A stretch of DNA of 64,000 nt from Nocardioides marinus (GTDB lineage Bacteria > Pseudomonadota > Alphaproteobacteria > Rhodobacterales > Rhodobacteraceae). Below are positions 43,618 through 51,794 of the stretch, piece by piece. Location of the stretch: assembly GCA_019801415.1 (NCBI GenBank), contig JAHVJD010000005.1:1-64000 (forward strand), given 5' to 3'. The notes below the pieces were generated by a model. The model searched no databases, was not told where the DNA came from, and worked only from the letters and a program-made list of their open reading frames with translations. How positions within the stretch are numbered: the first letter of the stretch is position 1; the number at the start of each line of letters is the position of its first letter. Position numbers and translations under genes: made by a program.

Positions 43618-43971
43618 CTCGAGAAAAACGGGCACGTCAGGCGGAGAGTGGATAGCCGAACCAATTGGCTTTACCCGGCTGCGGACCAAGTTCTCAGGTT
43701 TGGCGCGCGAGCTCCGCTTCCACCCGTAAGCCGGGGGCACTCGAATTGCGTCATGGGCGAGCAAATCGACATCCTCACACTTATACCGGTTGACAGTTCG
43801 CGTCCGGCGGCTAGGCTTTCCTCATGGTCAAGAGCGTAACCCCATTCCGGTTTCTTCTTCTGAACCGCCCGGTTCCCCGGGCGGTCTGCGCATAGGCGCG
43901 TCTTTGACCACCCGGGGCTTCTCAAATCCTTGAATTGAGAATGCGGGCCTTGCGGCTCCGGGAGACATTTC
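43618..43971. other. Leader region with a hairpin
   Basis: No gene is seen. ACCGCCCGG (43864-43872) and CCGGGCGGT (43877-43885) form a 9-base stem with a 4-base loop, about 90 bases before the next gene, with no T-run. It may be part of the leader of the Gre-fold gene, or an old terminator. Confidence 0.35.
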
Positions 43972-44439
43972 ATGACCATCATCAAGATGAACCGGCTGCC
44001 TGAGAGCAGCGACTTTCGATCGCTCTATGAGAGGTCCTCATTGGGCGCAGGTTTCCTTTTGACCGTTGAAGACCGGCTTGGCATCGAGCGCCTTCTTCAC
44101 GGCCGCGGCACGAGAAATGCGCCCAATCCGACGCTATTGAACGGGTTCCTGAACCATAAGTTGCGGATTTCGCGCGGCGCTCCATGGCCCACCCCGCCGG
44201 AACTGGTCGTGGCCAGCTGCCATGTGACCTACATGATCAGCGGCGAGGGCGCGCGTTCGGGTGTGCTGTCGATGAGCCCGACACCGGCGCCTGGGCGGAT
44301 CCTCGTCGCGTCATTGCTCGGCGCAACCCTGGTCGGTATGCGGAAAATGCAGAAAGTTCCGCTCTTGCGGGATGACGGCCGCATCGAGACGATCGTTGTT
44401 CTGGACGTAATTCCCGCACCGGACGACGACACGGCCTAA
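43972..44439 (+). CDS. Gre/Rnk-fold hypothetical protein
   Basis: A 155-residue protein. Residues about 75-145 (VVASCHVTYMISGEGARSGV, LVASLLGATLVGMRKMQKVP, VVLDVIP) fit the GreA/GreB C-terminal (FKBP-like) fold that contacts the RNA polymerase secondary channel region. The N-terminal half has no Gre coiled-coil. The next gene has the same fold, so the pair may be an old duplication. A CGGGAGACATTTC leader precedes the ATG. Function beyond probable polymerase binding is unknown. Confidence 0.65.
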   Translation: MTIIKMNRLPESSDFRSLYERSSLGAGFLLTVEDRLGIERLLHGRGTRNAPNPTLLNGFLNHKLRISRGAPWPTPPELVVASCHVTYMISGEGARSGVLSMSPTPAPGRILVASLLGATLVGMRKMQKVPLLRDDGRIETIVVLDVIPAPDDDTA

Positions 44440-44524
44440 GAATGGCTCGTGGCCCCGATTTTTAAGGCCATCAATCTGATCCACCACATTAGAGCCCTTG
44501 GTTAGCTGGGGCAAGGAGACTTCC

Positions 44525-44968
44525 ATGAAGGCAAATTACTCCGTTTCACGCGGGCCCGCCCGCCGACCGAAGCTCATCATTGCAGATGACTGTGCAGACA
44601 AGCTCGAGATGCTTGCCGAAGGCGCGATCCGCCGGAACCCGGAACTCGCAGACCGTTTGCTTGGCGAACTCGGCCGGGCCCGCATTGTGCCGCGCGCCAA
44701 GCTACCGGCCAACGTCGTGTCGATTGGCCGAGAGGTCACCTACCGCGATGAGGCCACCGGGCAAGAAAAGACCGTCACACCGGTTTACCCGGAGGCGGCC
44801 GACATCGCCCAGGGGCGGATTTCGATACTGACACCAATTGGTGTCGCCTTGATCGGACTGGCGGAGGGCGCCTCCCTGCACTGGCATACCCGCGATGGGG
44901 AAAAGCGAGTTCTGACCGTTTTGCGCGTCGCGTCCCAGTACGTCGCCGAAGGACTGGAAGCTCAATGA
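44525..44968 (+). CDS. Nucleoside diphosphate kinase regulator-like protein (Rnk family)
   Basis: A 147-residue protein similar to Rnk: KLIIADDCADKLEMLAEGAI aligns with the short N-terminal helices, and NVVSIGREVTYRDEATGQEK, VYPEAADIAQGRISILTPIG and VALIGLAEGASLHWH with the GreA-like C-terminal domain. Rnk binds RNA polymerase in competition with Gre factors. AAGGAGACTTCC precedes the ATG. It follows the related gene by 85 bases. Confidence 0.82.
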   Translation: MKANYSVSRGPARRPKLIIADDCADKLEMLAEGAIRRNPELADRLLGELGRARIVPRAKLPANVVSIGREVTYRDEATGQEKTVTPVYPEAADIAQGRISILTPIGVALIGLAEGASLHWHTRDGEKRVLTVLRVASQYVAEGLEAQ

Positions 44969-45118
44969 ACCGCTATTCCCGGAGGCCAACAGAGCACCAT
45001 ACCCACCCCGGAAGGAGCCGATCGATGCGCTGACAAAGCCATACCGCTTCTTCCGGGATATCGTCCGGCGCCGATGCGGCGTCCCGTTCTTCATATCGAA
45101 AGATCCAAAGAGAAGCAC

Positions 45119-45346
45119 ATGACCCGTCACATTCCGCTCTCCTGTCCGTCCTGCAAAGTGCAACTCCCTCGTGCAGCCGCACATCGCTGCCCCATCTGTC
45201 GCCATGTACTGGGTGGCCCCACGCCCATCATCCGAATCTCTTGCCGCCGCTGCGGTTCGGAGGTCGAGAGGAACGCCCGAGCCGCCGCAATCTGTATCCG
45301 CTGCCGGTCTCGCCATCCGTCCCGGCTTCAGCAGAAGGACTGCTGA
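45119..45346 (+). CDS. Small zinc-ribbon protein
   Basis: A 75-residue protein with four CxxC pairs: CPSC, CPIC, CRRC and CIRC. This is the pattern of two zinc ribbons, probably a nucleic-acid or protein-binding adaptor. I start at 45119 (MTRHIPLSCPSC), since an in-frame upstream extension lacks a ribosome site. The last 15 residues are basic. Not recognised as a named family. Confidence 0.5.
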   Translation: MTRHIPLSCPSCKVQLPRAAAHRCPICRHVLGGPTPIIRISCRRCGSEVERNARAAAICIRCRSRHPSRLQQKDC

Positions 45347-45540
45347 TAGCACGGATGGGACCTCTGCAGTGCGTGAGCATCCTGCAACTCCCTCCTTTTT
45401 TGGGGGGAGTGCCACACGGCAGTGTCCAGAGGTTTCCCTGTACAGTCCGTCTCATGAGGATGGACCAAGCAGGTGGCGCTGATGAGGTTTACTGAAAGGC
45501 TCAGGGCATGCCCCCTCGACAATACAGGATGCTGCTCCTG

Positions 45541-45960
45541 CTAAGATCGGGACCTCAACAGCCGCACGGCGCAGGAATCGCATGTGGTTGTTAGCCAGCC
45601 GCCGAGGGATTTCTTCTGGGCCGACCGAGTACCGCAATGCTCACAGGTCTCTGCAGCTTCCATCTGGGCCTGAGCTACCCTATAGGCGGTGCGCTCGTTG
45701 CCGCCCCGCGCATAGAACCGCAACTCACCCAGTTTCTGTTTAACCTGCTGCGCCCGGAAGCGTGTCAGACCATCCTCACGTATGATGTCGACGAGATCTG
45801 CACTAAGGCGCTCAATCAGAGGATACCAGCCTTCGCCACAAGCGAAGCCACAAGCGAGGCTTGTCTTCTTGATGCTCCAAGGCGGAGGCCCATACACCTC
45901 GGGAAACCGCTCCATGATGCGCTGCGCTTCAACAGTAATGTAATGATTTCGGTCGGCCAT
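45541..45960 (-). CDS. Phage-type hypothetical protein with a C-terminal zinc ribbon
   Basis: A 139-residue protein. The core GEGWYPLIERLSADLVDIIR, QVKQKLGELRFYARG and CEHCGTRSAQKKSLGGWLTT followed by CDSC is a pattern seen in many phage and prophage hypotheticals (…GWYPLI…QVKEKFGxLRFY…CExCG…GW…TxCxxC). The two CxxC pairs should bind zinc. Function unknown. It follows the AAA+ gene on the same strand after 46 bases. Confidence 0.7.
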   Translation of the reverse strand: MADRNHYITVEAQRIMERFPEVYGPPPWSIKKTSLACGFACGEGWYPLIERLSADLVDIIREDGLTRFRAQQVKQKLGELRFYARGGNERTAYRVAQAQMEAAETCEHCGTRSAQKKSLGGWLTTTCDSCAVRLLRSRS

Positions 45961-46006
45961 ATGCGGCTCCTTCCAATAAAGTTCTACGTTTTAAGAAATT
46001 GCATGT

Positions 46007-47104
46007 TCAATGAAGAAGCCGAGCCGCCTCCAACGCTTCCCCCCGGGTGAGCATCCGAATGACATGCCGCAGGCTCAACGGCGCTATCTGACCAGAAATC
46101 TCCAGCACCTCGACTACGGCCTCGACAGACGCTTGTGCCAACCCGCGCCTGCCGCCTTCACGGCGGGCAAAGGCTACCAGGTCAGGCACCGGGACAGGTG
46201 ACAGCTTTATGACCTCCAGGCGGCTTAACAGAGGGGCTGGCAAGGTGGTTAAGGTGTTGGGGGTCAGCACCCAGCTGATCCGGGACATGTCGAACCCGAC
46301 CTGATAGTAGGGGCATTGCCAAGATGCCGCCGAGGATGGCTCCAAAAGGGACAGCAGCCCCTCGGCAAGTCCAAAGCTGTTCCCTTTTGTCGAAGTCGCA
46401 ACTCCCGCCTTCTCCACCTCATCCACAACGACAATCGGGTTCGCGATCAGGTGCTTCAGGATCGTCATCAAAGGGCGTCCCGGCTGTGCATTGGCCCAGC
46501 CGCGCTGGGAGCCCACAATGCCGAACGACGCCTGCTCTGCCGTCGCCTCTACGCCACAGCGGGGCACACCAAGTGCTGTGCTCAGCTGACGGGCCCACAT
46601 GCTCTTGCCAATTCCCGGGGGGCCGTCCAGCAGCACCGGAGGCAAGCGGAAGCCCGAATCCCCATTGCGGACTGATCGCCGCATCGACTTCCAAAAGAGA
46701 TCCGTCGCAGGTGCCATCCAGGGCATGTCGGCATGAATACCAGCGGCGCTTTTATCCGCTTGGTCTTCTGTCCGGATCCTAATCAGGCTCACCCCATTGC
46801 GCAGCCCCTCGAGCGCCCTTCGGTCTTCGCGCTTCAGGTGGGCAAGGCCTGCAGCCGCGTCCCGCCGCTCCGCCAGCCTGTTCACCCGGCGGTCTATCCG
46901 GTCCTGAACTGCGCGCTCGAAACGAACCTGCATCAAGTCTGTTTCCCACCGCAGGGCGTCCTCCGGGTCTTCCGACTCCGGCGGTACAACACCGCGCTCC
47001 AGGGCTCGGCGCTCTTTCAGGAACCGTTCCAGGCGCTGCCGTATTGCCCGACGGTCTTTCTCGACATTGTGGAACTCTGCTTCGATGAATTTGGTTCTGG
47101 ACAT
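46007..47104 (-). CDS. Lon-like AAA+ ATPase without protease domain
   Basis: A 365-residue ATPase. Residues 1-110 are a charged coiled-coil. Walker A GPPGIGKS is at 161-168 and Walker B VVVDEVEKA at 225-233. Sensor-1 SWVLTPNT and the arginine-finger segment LLSRLEVIKLSPVP follow. The ATPase core (YYQVGFDMSRISWVLTPNTL) looks Lon-like, but no Ser-Lys protease domain follows; the protein ends with a helical lid. It could remodel proteins or nucleic-acid complexes, perhaps with the downstream phage-type zinc protein. The target is unknown. Confidence 0.82.
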   Translation of the reverse strand: MSRTKFIEAEFHNVEKDRRAIRQRLERFLKERRALERGVVPPESEDPEDALRWETDLMQVRFERAVQDRIDRRVNRLAERRDAAAGLAHLKREDRRALEGLRNGVSLIRIRTEDQADKSAAGIHADMPWMAPATDLFWKSMRRSVRNGDSGFRLPPVLLDGPPGIGKSMWARQLSTALGVPRCGVEATAEQASFGIVGSQRGWANAQPGRPLMTILKHLIANPIVVVDEVEKAGVATSTKGNSFGLAEGLLSLLEPSSAASWQCPYYQVGFDMSRISWVLTPNTLTTLPAPLLSRLEVIKLSPVPVPDLVAFARREGGRRGLAQASVEAVVEVLEISGQIAPLSLRHVIRMLTRGEALEAARLLH

Positions 47105-47428
47105 AGCTGGCCCTTTCCCGGCGCACTGCGCCGTCCGGCTCCCGATTGCACAGGGTGTGCTCGGGTAAGTGAAGGAAAGAACCCGGCCAGGTTTGAGCCG
47201 CAGTCCTGCTCATAACAGCGATTTCAGTCAACAGGCGGAGCGGGCTTGTTCAGGCGAAACGGCCCCGTAAGCAGGCAAAGGGCAATCGCAACCTAAGCAA
47301 TTGTTTTAAAAAGAAACCACCGGCCGCGCCGCGGCCGGTGGTCATTAAACCCGTGTCGTAATGGTCAGAAACCCCCAAAATGCTCACGTTTTCGCGGGTC
47401 CTACACTACAACTTTCAGAGCGTGCCCC
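47105..47428. other. Intergenic stretch holding the nrdJ terminator
   Basis: This 324-base gap between the AAA+ gene and nrdJ (both minus strand) contains the leader and promoter of the AAA+ gene (47105-47300) and the nrdJ terminator (47303-47342). The short frames over it are unconvincing. Confidence 0.5.
47303..47342 (-). terminator. Rho-independent terminator of nrdJ
   Basis: ACCACCGGCCGC (47316-47327) and GCGGCCGGTGGT (47331-47342) form a perfect 12-base stem with a 3-base loop. Read on the minus strand, TTTCTTTTTAAAAC follows the stem. It lies 87 bases past the nrdJ stop and is a strong intrinsic terminator that separates nrdJ from the AAA+ unit. Confidence 0.9.
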
Positions 47429-49726
47429 TCACCCGCACTTGGAGTGGCCGCAGCTGCGGCAGGTCATGCAGCCTTCGACCATTTGCATGTCGAACTGGCC
47501 GCAGCTGGGGCAGGCCTTGCCGCGCGGCGGGGTGAGGTTCACCACCTCCGCATGCGGGTCGGACTTCAGGCCCATGCCCTCGCCTTCCAGGAAGCCGGTC
47601 TTGATCAGATGCGTCTCGATCACGCCACCAATCGCCGCCAGGATCGACGGGATGTACTTACCCTGCACCCAGGCGCCGCCGCGCGGGTCGAACACCGCTT
47701 TCAGCTCCTCGACCACGAAGGACACGTCGCCACCACGGCGGAACACGGCCGAGATCATCCGGGTCAGCGCCAGCGTCCAGGCATAGTGCTCCATGTTCTT
47801 GGAGTTGATGAAAACCTCGAACGGGCGGCGGTGGCCGTTGATGATGATGTCGTTGATAGTGAGGTAGATCGCGTGCTCCGAATCCGGCCACTTCAGCTTG
47901 TAGGTGTGCCCCTCCAGGCTCTGCGGGCGGTCCAGCGGCTCGGACATGTAGACGACCTCGGCGCCGTTCTCGTCCACGTCGGCCTCATGCGGCGCATCTG
48001 CGCTTTCGCCCGGCGCGGTGTCGGCGCTTTCGCTCACCGACAGGACCGAGCCGGTCACGTCGTTCGGACGGTAGGTGGTGCAGCCCTTGCAGCCCTGGTC
48101 CCAGGCCTGCATGTAGACGTCCTTGAAGTCATCAAAGGAGATGTCTTCGGGGCAGTTGATGGTCTTGGAAATCGACGAGTCGATCCATTTCTGCGCCGCC
48201 GCCTGCATCTTGACGTGGGCCGCGGGGCTCAGCGTCTGGGCGTTCACGAAATAGCCGGGCAGCTTGGCGTCATCGCCGAACTTCTCGCGGTACATCTGCA
48301 CCGCGTAGTCGACCACCTCTTCCTCGGTGCGCGAGCCGTCCTTCTGCAGCACCTTGCGAGTGTAGGCATAGGCGAACACCGGCTCGATGCCCGAGGAGAC
48401 GTTGCCCGCGTAAAGGCTGATGGTCCCGGTCGGCGCGATCGAAGTCAGCAGTGCGTTGCGGATGCCATGCTCGCGGATCGCCTCGCGGACGTCCTCATCC
48501 ATGTTCATCATGTTGCCGGAGGCGAGGTATTTCTCCGCGTCGAACAGCGGGAAGGCGCCCTTCTCCTTGGCAAGCTCCACCGACGCCAGATAGGCGGCGC
48601 GGGCGATGCTGTGCAGCCATTCCTCGGTCTGACGCGCCGCTTCGTCGGTGCCGTATTCCAGCCCCAGCATCAGCAGCGCATCGGCCAGGCCGGTGACGCC
48701 GAGGCCGATGCGGCGCTTGTTCTGCGCTTCCTCGGCCTGCGCCTCCAGCGGGAACTTGGAGACGTCGACCACGTTGTCCATCATCCGCACCGCGGTGGCG
48801 ACCAGATCCTGCATCGCCTCCTGGTCCAGGTGGGCGTTGGTCTCGAACGGGTCCGCCACCAGGCGCGCCAGGTTGATCGAGCCCAGCAGGCAGGCGCCAT
48901 AGGGCGGCAGCGGCTGCTCGCCACAGGGGTTGGTGGCCGCGATCTGCTCGATATAGCTGAGGTTGTTGGCCTTGTTGATGCGGTCGATGAAGATCACGCC
49001 CGGCTCGGCGTAATCATAGGTCGCCTGCATGATCTTGTTCCACAGGTCGCGCGCCTGCACGGTGTGGTAGACCTTGCCGTCGAACTGCAGATCCCAGGAA
49101 CCGTCGGATTTGACCGCTTCCATGAAGGCATCCGTCACCAGCACCGACATGTTGAACATGCGCAGGCGGGCGGGATCGGACTTGGCGGTGATGAACTGCT
49201 CGATGTCCGGGTGGTCGCAGCGCATGGTCGCCATCATCGCGCCGCGGCGGCTGCCGGCCGACATGATGGTGCGGCACATCGCGTCCCACACGTCCATGAA
49301 GGACAGCGGCCCGGAGGCATCCGCCGCCACGCCCTTCACATCCGCGCCGCGCGGCCGGATGGTGGAGAAGTCATAGCCGATGCCGCCGCCCTGCTGCATC
49401 GTCAGCGCCGCCTCTTTCAGCATGTCGAAGATCCCCGACATGCTGTCCGGCACGGTGCCCATCACGAAGCAGTTGAACAGCGTCACCTGGCGCGCGGTGC
49501 CGGCGCCTGCGGTGATGCGACCGGCGGGCAGATATTTGAAATCTTCCAGCGCCTCGTAGAATTTCTCTTCCCAAACCTCGGGTTGCTTCTCCGCCCGCGC
49601 CAGGTCGCGCGCGATACGGCGCCAGCTGTCCTCGACCGTCACATCGATCGGAGTGCCATCCGCTTTCTTGAAACGGTATTTCATATCCCAGATCTGCTCA
49701 GCGATGGGGGCGGCAAAGCGGCTCAT
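47429..49726 (-). CDS. nrdJ: Adenosylcobalamin-dependent ribonucleotide reductase (class II)
   Basis: A 765-residue class II ribonucleotide reductase that makes deoxyribonucleotides with coenzyme B12. Visible landmarks are FNCFVMGTVPDSMSGIFDML, the active-site loop NPCGEQPLPPYGACLLGSIN, SIAPTGTISLYAGNVSSGIE, and a cysteine-rich C-terminus (CPSCGQF, CRSCGHSKCG) that carries the electron-shuttling cysteines. Tandem NrdR-type boxes lie 121-166 bases upstream and a strong terminator downstream, so it is a monocistronic, probably NrdR-controlled gene. The start at 49726 (MSRFAAPIAEQIWDMKYRFK) fits the family. Confidence 0.95.
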   Translation of the reverse strand: MSRFAAPIAEQIWDMKYRFKKADGTPIDVTVEDSWRRIARDLARAEKQPEVWEEKFYEALEDFKYLPAGRITAGAGTARQVTLFNCFVMGTVPDSMSGIFDMLKEAALTMQQGGGIGYDFSTIRPRGADVKGVAADASGPLSFMDVWDAMCRTIMSAGSRRGAMMATMRCDHPDIEQFITAKSDPARLRMFNMSVLVTDAFMEAVKSDGSWDLQFDGKVYHTVQARDLWNKIMQATYDYAEPGVIFIDRINKANNLSYIEQIAATNPCGEQPLPPYGACLLGSINLARLVADPFETNAHLDQEAMQDLVATAVRMMDNVVDVSKFPLEAQAEEAQNKRRIGLGVTGLADALLMLGLEYGTDEAARQTEEWLHSIARAAYLASVELAKEKGAFPLFDAEKYLASGNMMNMDEDVREAIREHGIRNALLTSIAPTGTISLYAGNVSSGIEPVFAYAYTRKVLQKDGSRTEEEVVDYAVQMYREKFGDDAKLPGYFVNAQTLSPAAHVKMQAAAQKWIDSSISKTINCPEDISFDDFKDVYMQAWDQGCKGCTTYRPNDVTGSVLSVSESADTAPGESADAPHEADVDENGAEVVYMSEPLDRPQSLEGHTYKLKWPDSEHAIYLTINDIIINGHRRPFEVFINSKNMEHYAWTLALTRMISAVFRRGGDVSFVVEELKAVFDPRGGAWVQGKYIPSILAAIGGVIETHLIKTGFLEGEGMGLKSDPHAEVVNLTPPRGKACPSCGQFDMQMVEGCMTCRSCGHSKCG

Positions 49727-49786
49727 GTGTCGATCCTTCGAGTCGTTCGGGCTTCATGCGAAACGGCTCCGCGACGGCTGCTCTTT

Positions 49787-49920
49787 CCGGGCACCGTGGC
49801 GAATCCATTTTTGATTAAGGCTTACTTGCAGCAATTGCGTAGGAGAACACAATACCTTGAAGTCAAAGCCCCGTAAACCACTATATAGAGGTGTCGCTCT
49901 GGATGACTCTGTGGATATCT
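49787..49920 (+). repeat. Regulatory block, copy 1 of a direct duplication
   Basis: From CCGGGCACCGTGGCGAATCC to GACTCTGTGGATATCT this block repeats at 50264-50408 in the same orientation, 477 bases apart, with scattered substitutions. It contains the tandem NrdR-type boxes upstream of nrdJ and a TGTGGATAT sequence at its right end. Confidence 0.75.
49847..49892. promoter_or_regulatory. Tandem NrdR-type boxes upstream of nrdJ
   Basis: ACACAATACCTTGAAG (49847-49862) and ACCACTATATAGAGGT (49877-49892) resemble the NrdR consensus ACACwATATATwGTGT. Their centres are 30 bases apart, the three-helical-turn spacing known for NrdR pairs. They lie 121 bases before the nrdJ start. NrdR represses ribonucleotide reductase genes, so nrdJ is likely its target. 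Confidence 0.65.
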
Positions 49921-50263
49921 TGTGCGCAAGTCCCGATGGCAAACCCATCAAGCGACGCGCGCAGATACGGACAATCCTCACAGCGCCTGCTCGACACACC
50001 CTGTCCGAAAAGATTTGACCAAGTACGCCTGCATCTCCACGGGACATCCGGCTCCACCTAACCCCATGACGATAATACACATCTGCCCTCGGAACCCGAA
50101 GAAGGCAGACAGGCCGGGAACCGTTCAGTGATCTCCTGCGGCGGGCAGTTCCCGCCCGCAGCCCGTCGCATCCCGCGAAACCGGCCTTGGATCTTCAGGT
50201 ATTGGAACGCCATGTGAGCCGGGCCAGCTTCAGGCAACACGGCCCCGCCGTCGCTGCCCTTGT

Positions 50264-50408
50264 CCGGGCACCAGGGCAAATCCATTTTCTACCGAGGCTT
50301 ACCGGCAGAAAATGCCTCGAAAAACACAAGACCTTGAAGTCTTCGGCCCAAATACTACTATATACAGTCAAGGCGCTGAACGACTCTGTGGGGAAACTGT
50401 GGATAACT
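50264..50408 (+). repeat. Regulatory block, copy 2 of a direct duplication
   Basis: CCGGGCACCAGGGCAAATCC to CTGTGGATAACTGC matches 49787-49920. The shared words include AATCCATTTT, AGGCTTAC, ACCTTGAAGTC, CTATATA and GACTCTGTGG. This copy ends inside the start of the DUF1489 gene, so it is that gene's promoter region. Confidence 0.75.
50324..50369 (+). promoter_or_regulatory. Tandem NrdR-type boxes upstream of the DUF1489 gene
   Basis: ACACAAGACCTTGAAG (50324-50339) and ACTACTATATACAGTC (50354-50369) occupy the same relative places as the nrdJ boxes, again with centres 30 bases apart. They end 30 bases before the proposed GTG start. Conservation is weaker than in copy 1. Confidence 0.5.
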
Positions 50409-50830
50409 GCATCAACTTGGTAAAGCTCTCGGTGGGCACGGAAAGCGTCGACGGGCTGATGGCCTGGCAAGCGATGCGCCGCGCCGAATTGCCGGAGGGA
50501 TTGCCGCGCCACGTCACCCGCATGTGGCCCAAGCGCGAGGCGGAGCTTTTGAACGGCGGCTCGATCTACTGGGTCATCAAGGGGCTGATCCAGTGCCGCC
50601 AGCGCATCCTGCGGCTGGACGAGTTGCGCGGCGAGGACGGCATCCGCCGCTGCGCCATCGTGCTGGACCCGCAGATCCACCGCACCCACACCGCGCAGAA
50701 ACGCCCGTTCCAGGGCTGGCGCTACCTCAAGCCCGAGGACACCCCCGCGGATCTCCCCGCGGGCAAGAAACAGGAAGATCCCCTGCCCCCGGAGCTGTCA
50801 CAGGCTCTGGCCGAGATCGGAGTTATCTGA
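50399..50830 (+). CDS. DUF1489 family protein
   Basis: A 143-residue protein of the DUF1489 family (function unknown, common in Alphaproteobacteria). INLVKLSVGTESVDGLMAWQ, LPRHVTRMWPKREAELLNGG and SIYWVIKGLIQCRQRILRLD are its conserved blocks. I use the GTG at 50399, because homologous sequence starts there and GGGGAAACT precedes it; the open frame from 50312 runs through the regulatory repeat. The upstream NrdR-type boxes raise the possibility of a role linked to deoxynucleotide supply or DNA replication (inference). Confidence 0.8.
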   Translation: MDNCINLVKLSVGTESVDGLMAWQAMRRAELPEGLPRHVTRMWPKREAELLNGGSIYWVIKGLIQCRQRILRLDELRGEDGIRRCAIVLDPQIHRTHTAQKRPFQGWRYLKPEDTPADLPAGKKQEDPLPPELSQALAEIGVI

Positions 50831-51032
50831 GGCCTGCCGCACCCCCCCCTTGCGGCGGCCTCGCCAGCGCCGGGCGTCAGCCCGGCGCGCGGCCCAACCG
50901 GGGCGGTGCCATCCGTGATGGCGCCTGCCCCGGGCGGGAGCGCCCACCGGCAGACGTGGCGGGAGCGCCCACCATCGAAATTGACACCAACGTTGAAATC
51001 AGACTGCAGGGGCGCTCTCCCGCCCCCTTGCA

Positions 51033-51089
51033 AAGGCATCTCGCGATGCCTTCAAGGTGTTGGGCCCAGCCCGCGCCTTGCGCGGGCTG
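51033..51089 (-). terminator. Two hairpins after hisG
   Basis: Read on the minus strand, CAGCCCGCGC/GCGCGGGCTG (51067-51089, 3-base loop) comes first, overlapping the space right after the hisG stop, then AAGGCATC/GATGCCTT (51033-51052, 4-base loop). Neither has a long T-run. They probably end or stabilise the hisS-hisZ-hisG transcript. The 265-base gap 50831-51095 also carries repeated GGGAGCGCCCACC words. Confidence 0.5.
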
Positions 51090-51095
51090 CCCGCG

Positions 51096-51794
51096 TTACT
51101 TGCGCGCTTCCAGCAGGTCCAGAAGCGTGTTCAGCGCCGCCTTGTCCTCGGTGCCGTATTTCGCCACCCGGCTGCGCCACAGGGTGGCCTGCGACTTCAG
51201 CACCAGCCCGTCCGCCAGCAGTTTCAGGTGGTTGGCGCGCAGGGTCTCGCCGGTCGAGGTGATGTCGGCGACCATCTCGGCGGTCTCGTTCTTCACCGTG
51301 CCCTCGGTGGCACCCTGGCTGTCGACCAGCTGGTAGTCCGCCACCCCCGCATCGGTCAGGAACTCGCGAACCAGCCGGTGGTACTTGGTGGCGATCCGCA
51401 GGCGGTGGCCATGCTGCGCGCGGAAGGCCGAGGCCGCCGCATCCAGATCATCCAGCGTGTCCACGTCGATCCAGCACTGCGGCACCGCCAGCACCAGGTC
51501 GGCATGGCCAAAGCCCAGCTCGGCCAGCTCCTCCACCTGCTGCTCAAAGCGCGGCAGCTTCTCCTGCACCAGGTCGGTACCGGTCACGCCCAGGTGGATG
51601 CGCCCCGCCGCCAGCTCGCGCGGGATCTCGCCCGCCGACAGCAGCACCAGCTCCATGTTCGACACGCCTTCGACCGCGCCGGCATATTCCCGGTCCGATC
51701 CGGTGCGCGACAGCGTCACGCCGCGCTTGGCGAACCAGTCGAAGGTCTTTTCCATCAGCCGCCCCTTGGACGGCACCCCCAGCTTCAGCGTCAT
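51096..51794 (-). CDS. hisG: ATP phosphoribosyltransferase, short form
   Basis: A 232-residue catalytic subunit of the first enzyme of histidine synthesis (ATP + PRPP to phosphoribosyl-ATP). LKLGVPSKGRLMEKTFDWFA, then GRIHLGVTGTDLVQE and VDSQGATEGTVKNETAEMVA, are diagnostic. It lacks the C-terminal regulatory domain of long-form HisG, so it depends on HisZ, encoded directly upstream with a 4-base overlap. Confidence 0.95.
   Translation of the reverse strand: MTLKLGVPSKGRLMEKTFDWFAKRGVTLSRTGSDREYAGAVEGVSNMELVLLSAGEIPRELAAGRIHLGVTGTDLVQEKLPRFEQQVEELAELGFGHADLVLAVPQCWIDVDTLDDLDAAASAFRAQHGHRLRIATKYHRLVREFLTDAGVADYQLVDSQGATEGTVKNETAEMVADITSTGETLRANHLKLLADGLVLKSQATLWRSRVAKYGTEDKAALNTLLDLLEARK

Noticed and set aside
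47316-47342. Palindrome as an attachment or dimer-resolution site
   Set aside because: Its place after nrdJ and the following T-run on the minus strand make it an ordinary intrinsic terminator.
47444-49876. 810-codon open frame antisense to nrdJ
   Set aside because: Mirror of a high-GC gene's codon pattern; low-complexity histidine/arginine/glycine/valine-rich translation, no family resemblance, and nrdJ is unmistakable on the other strand.
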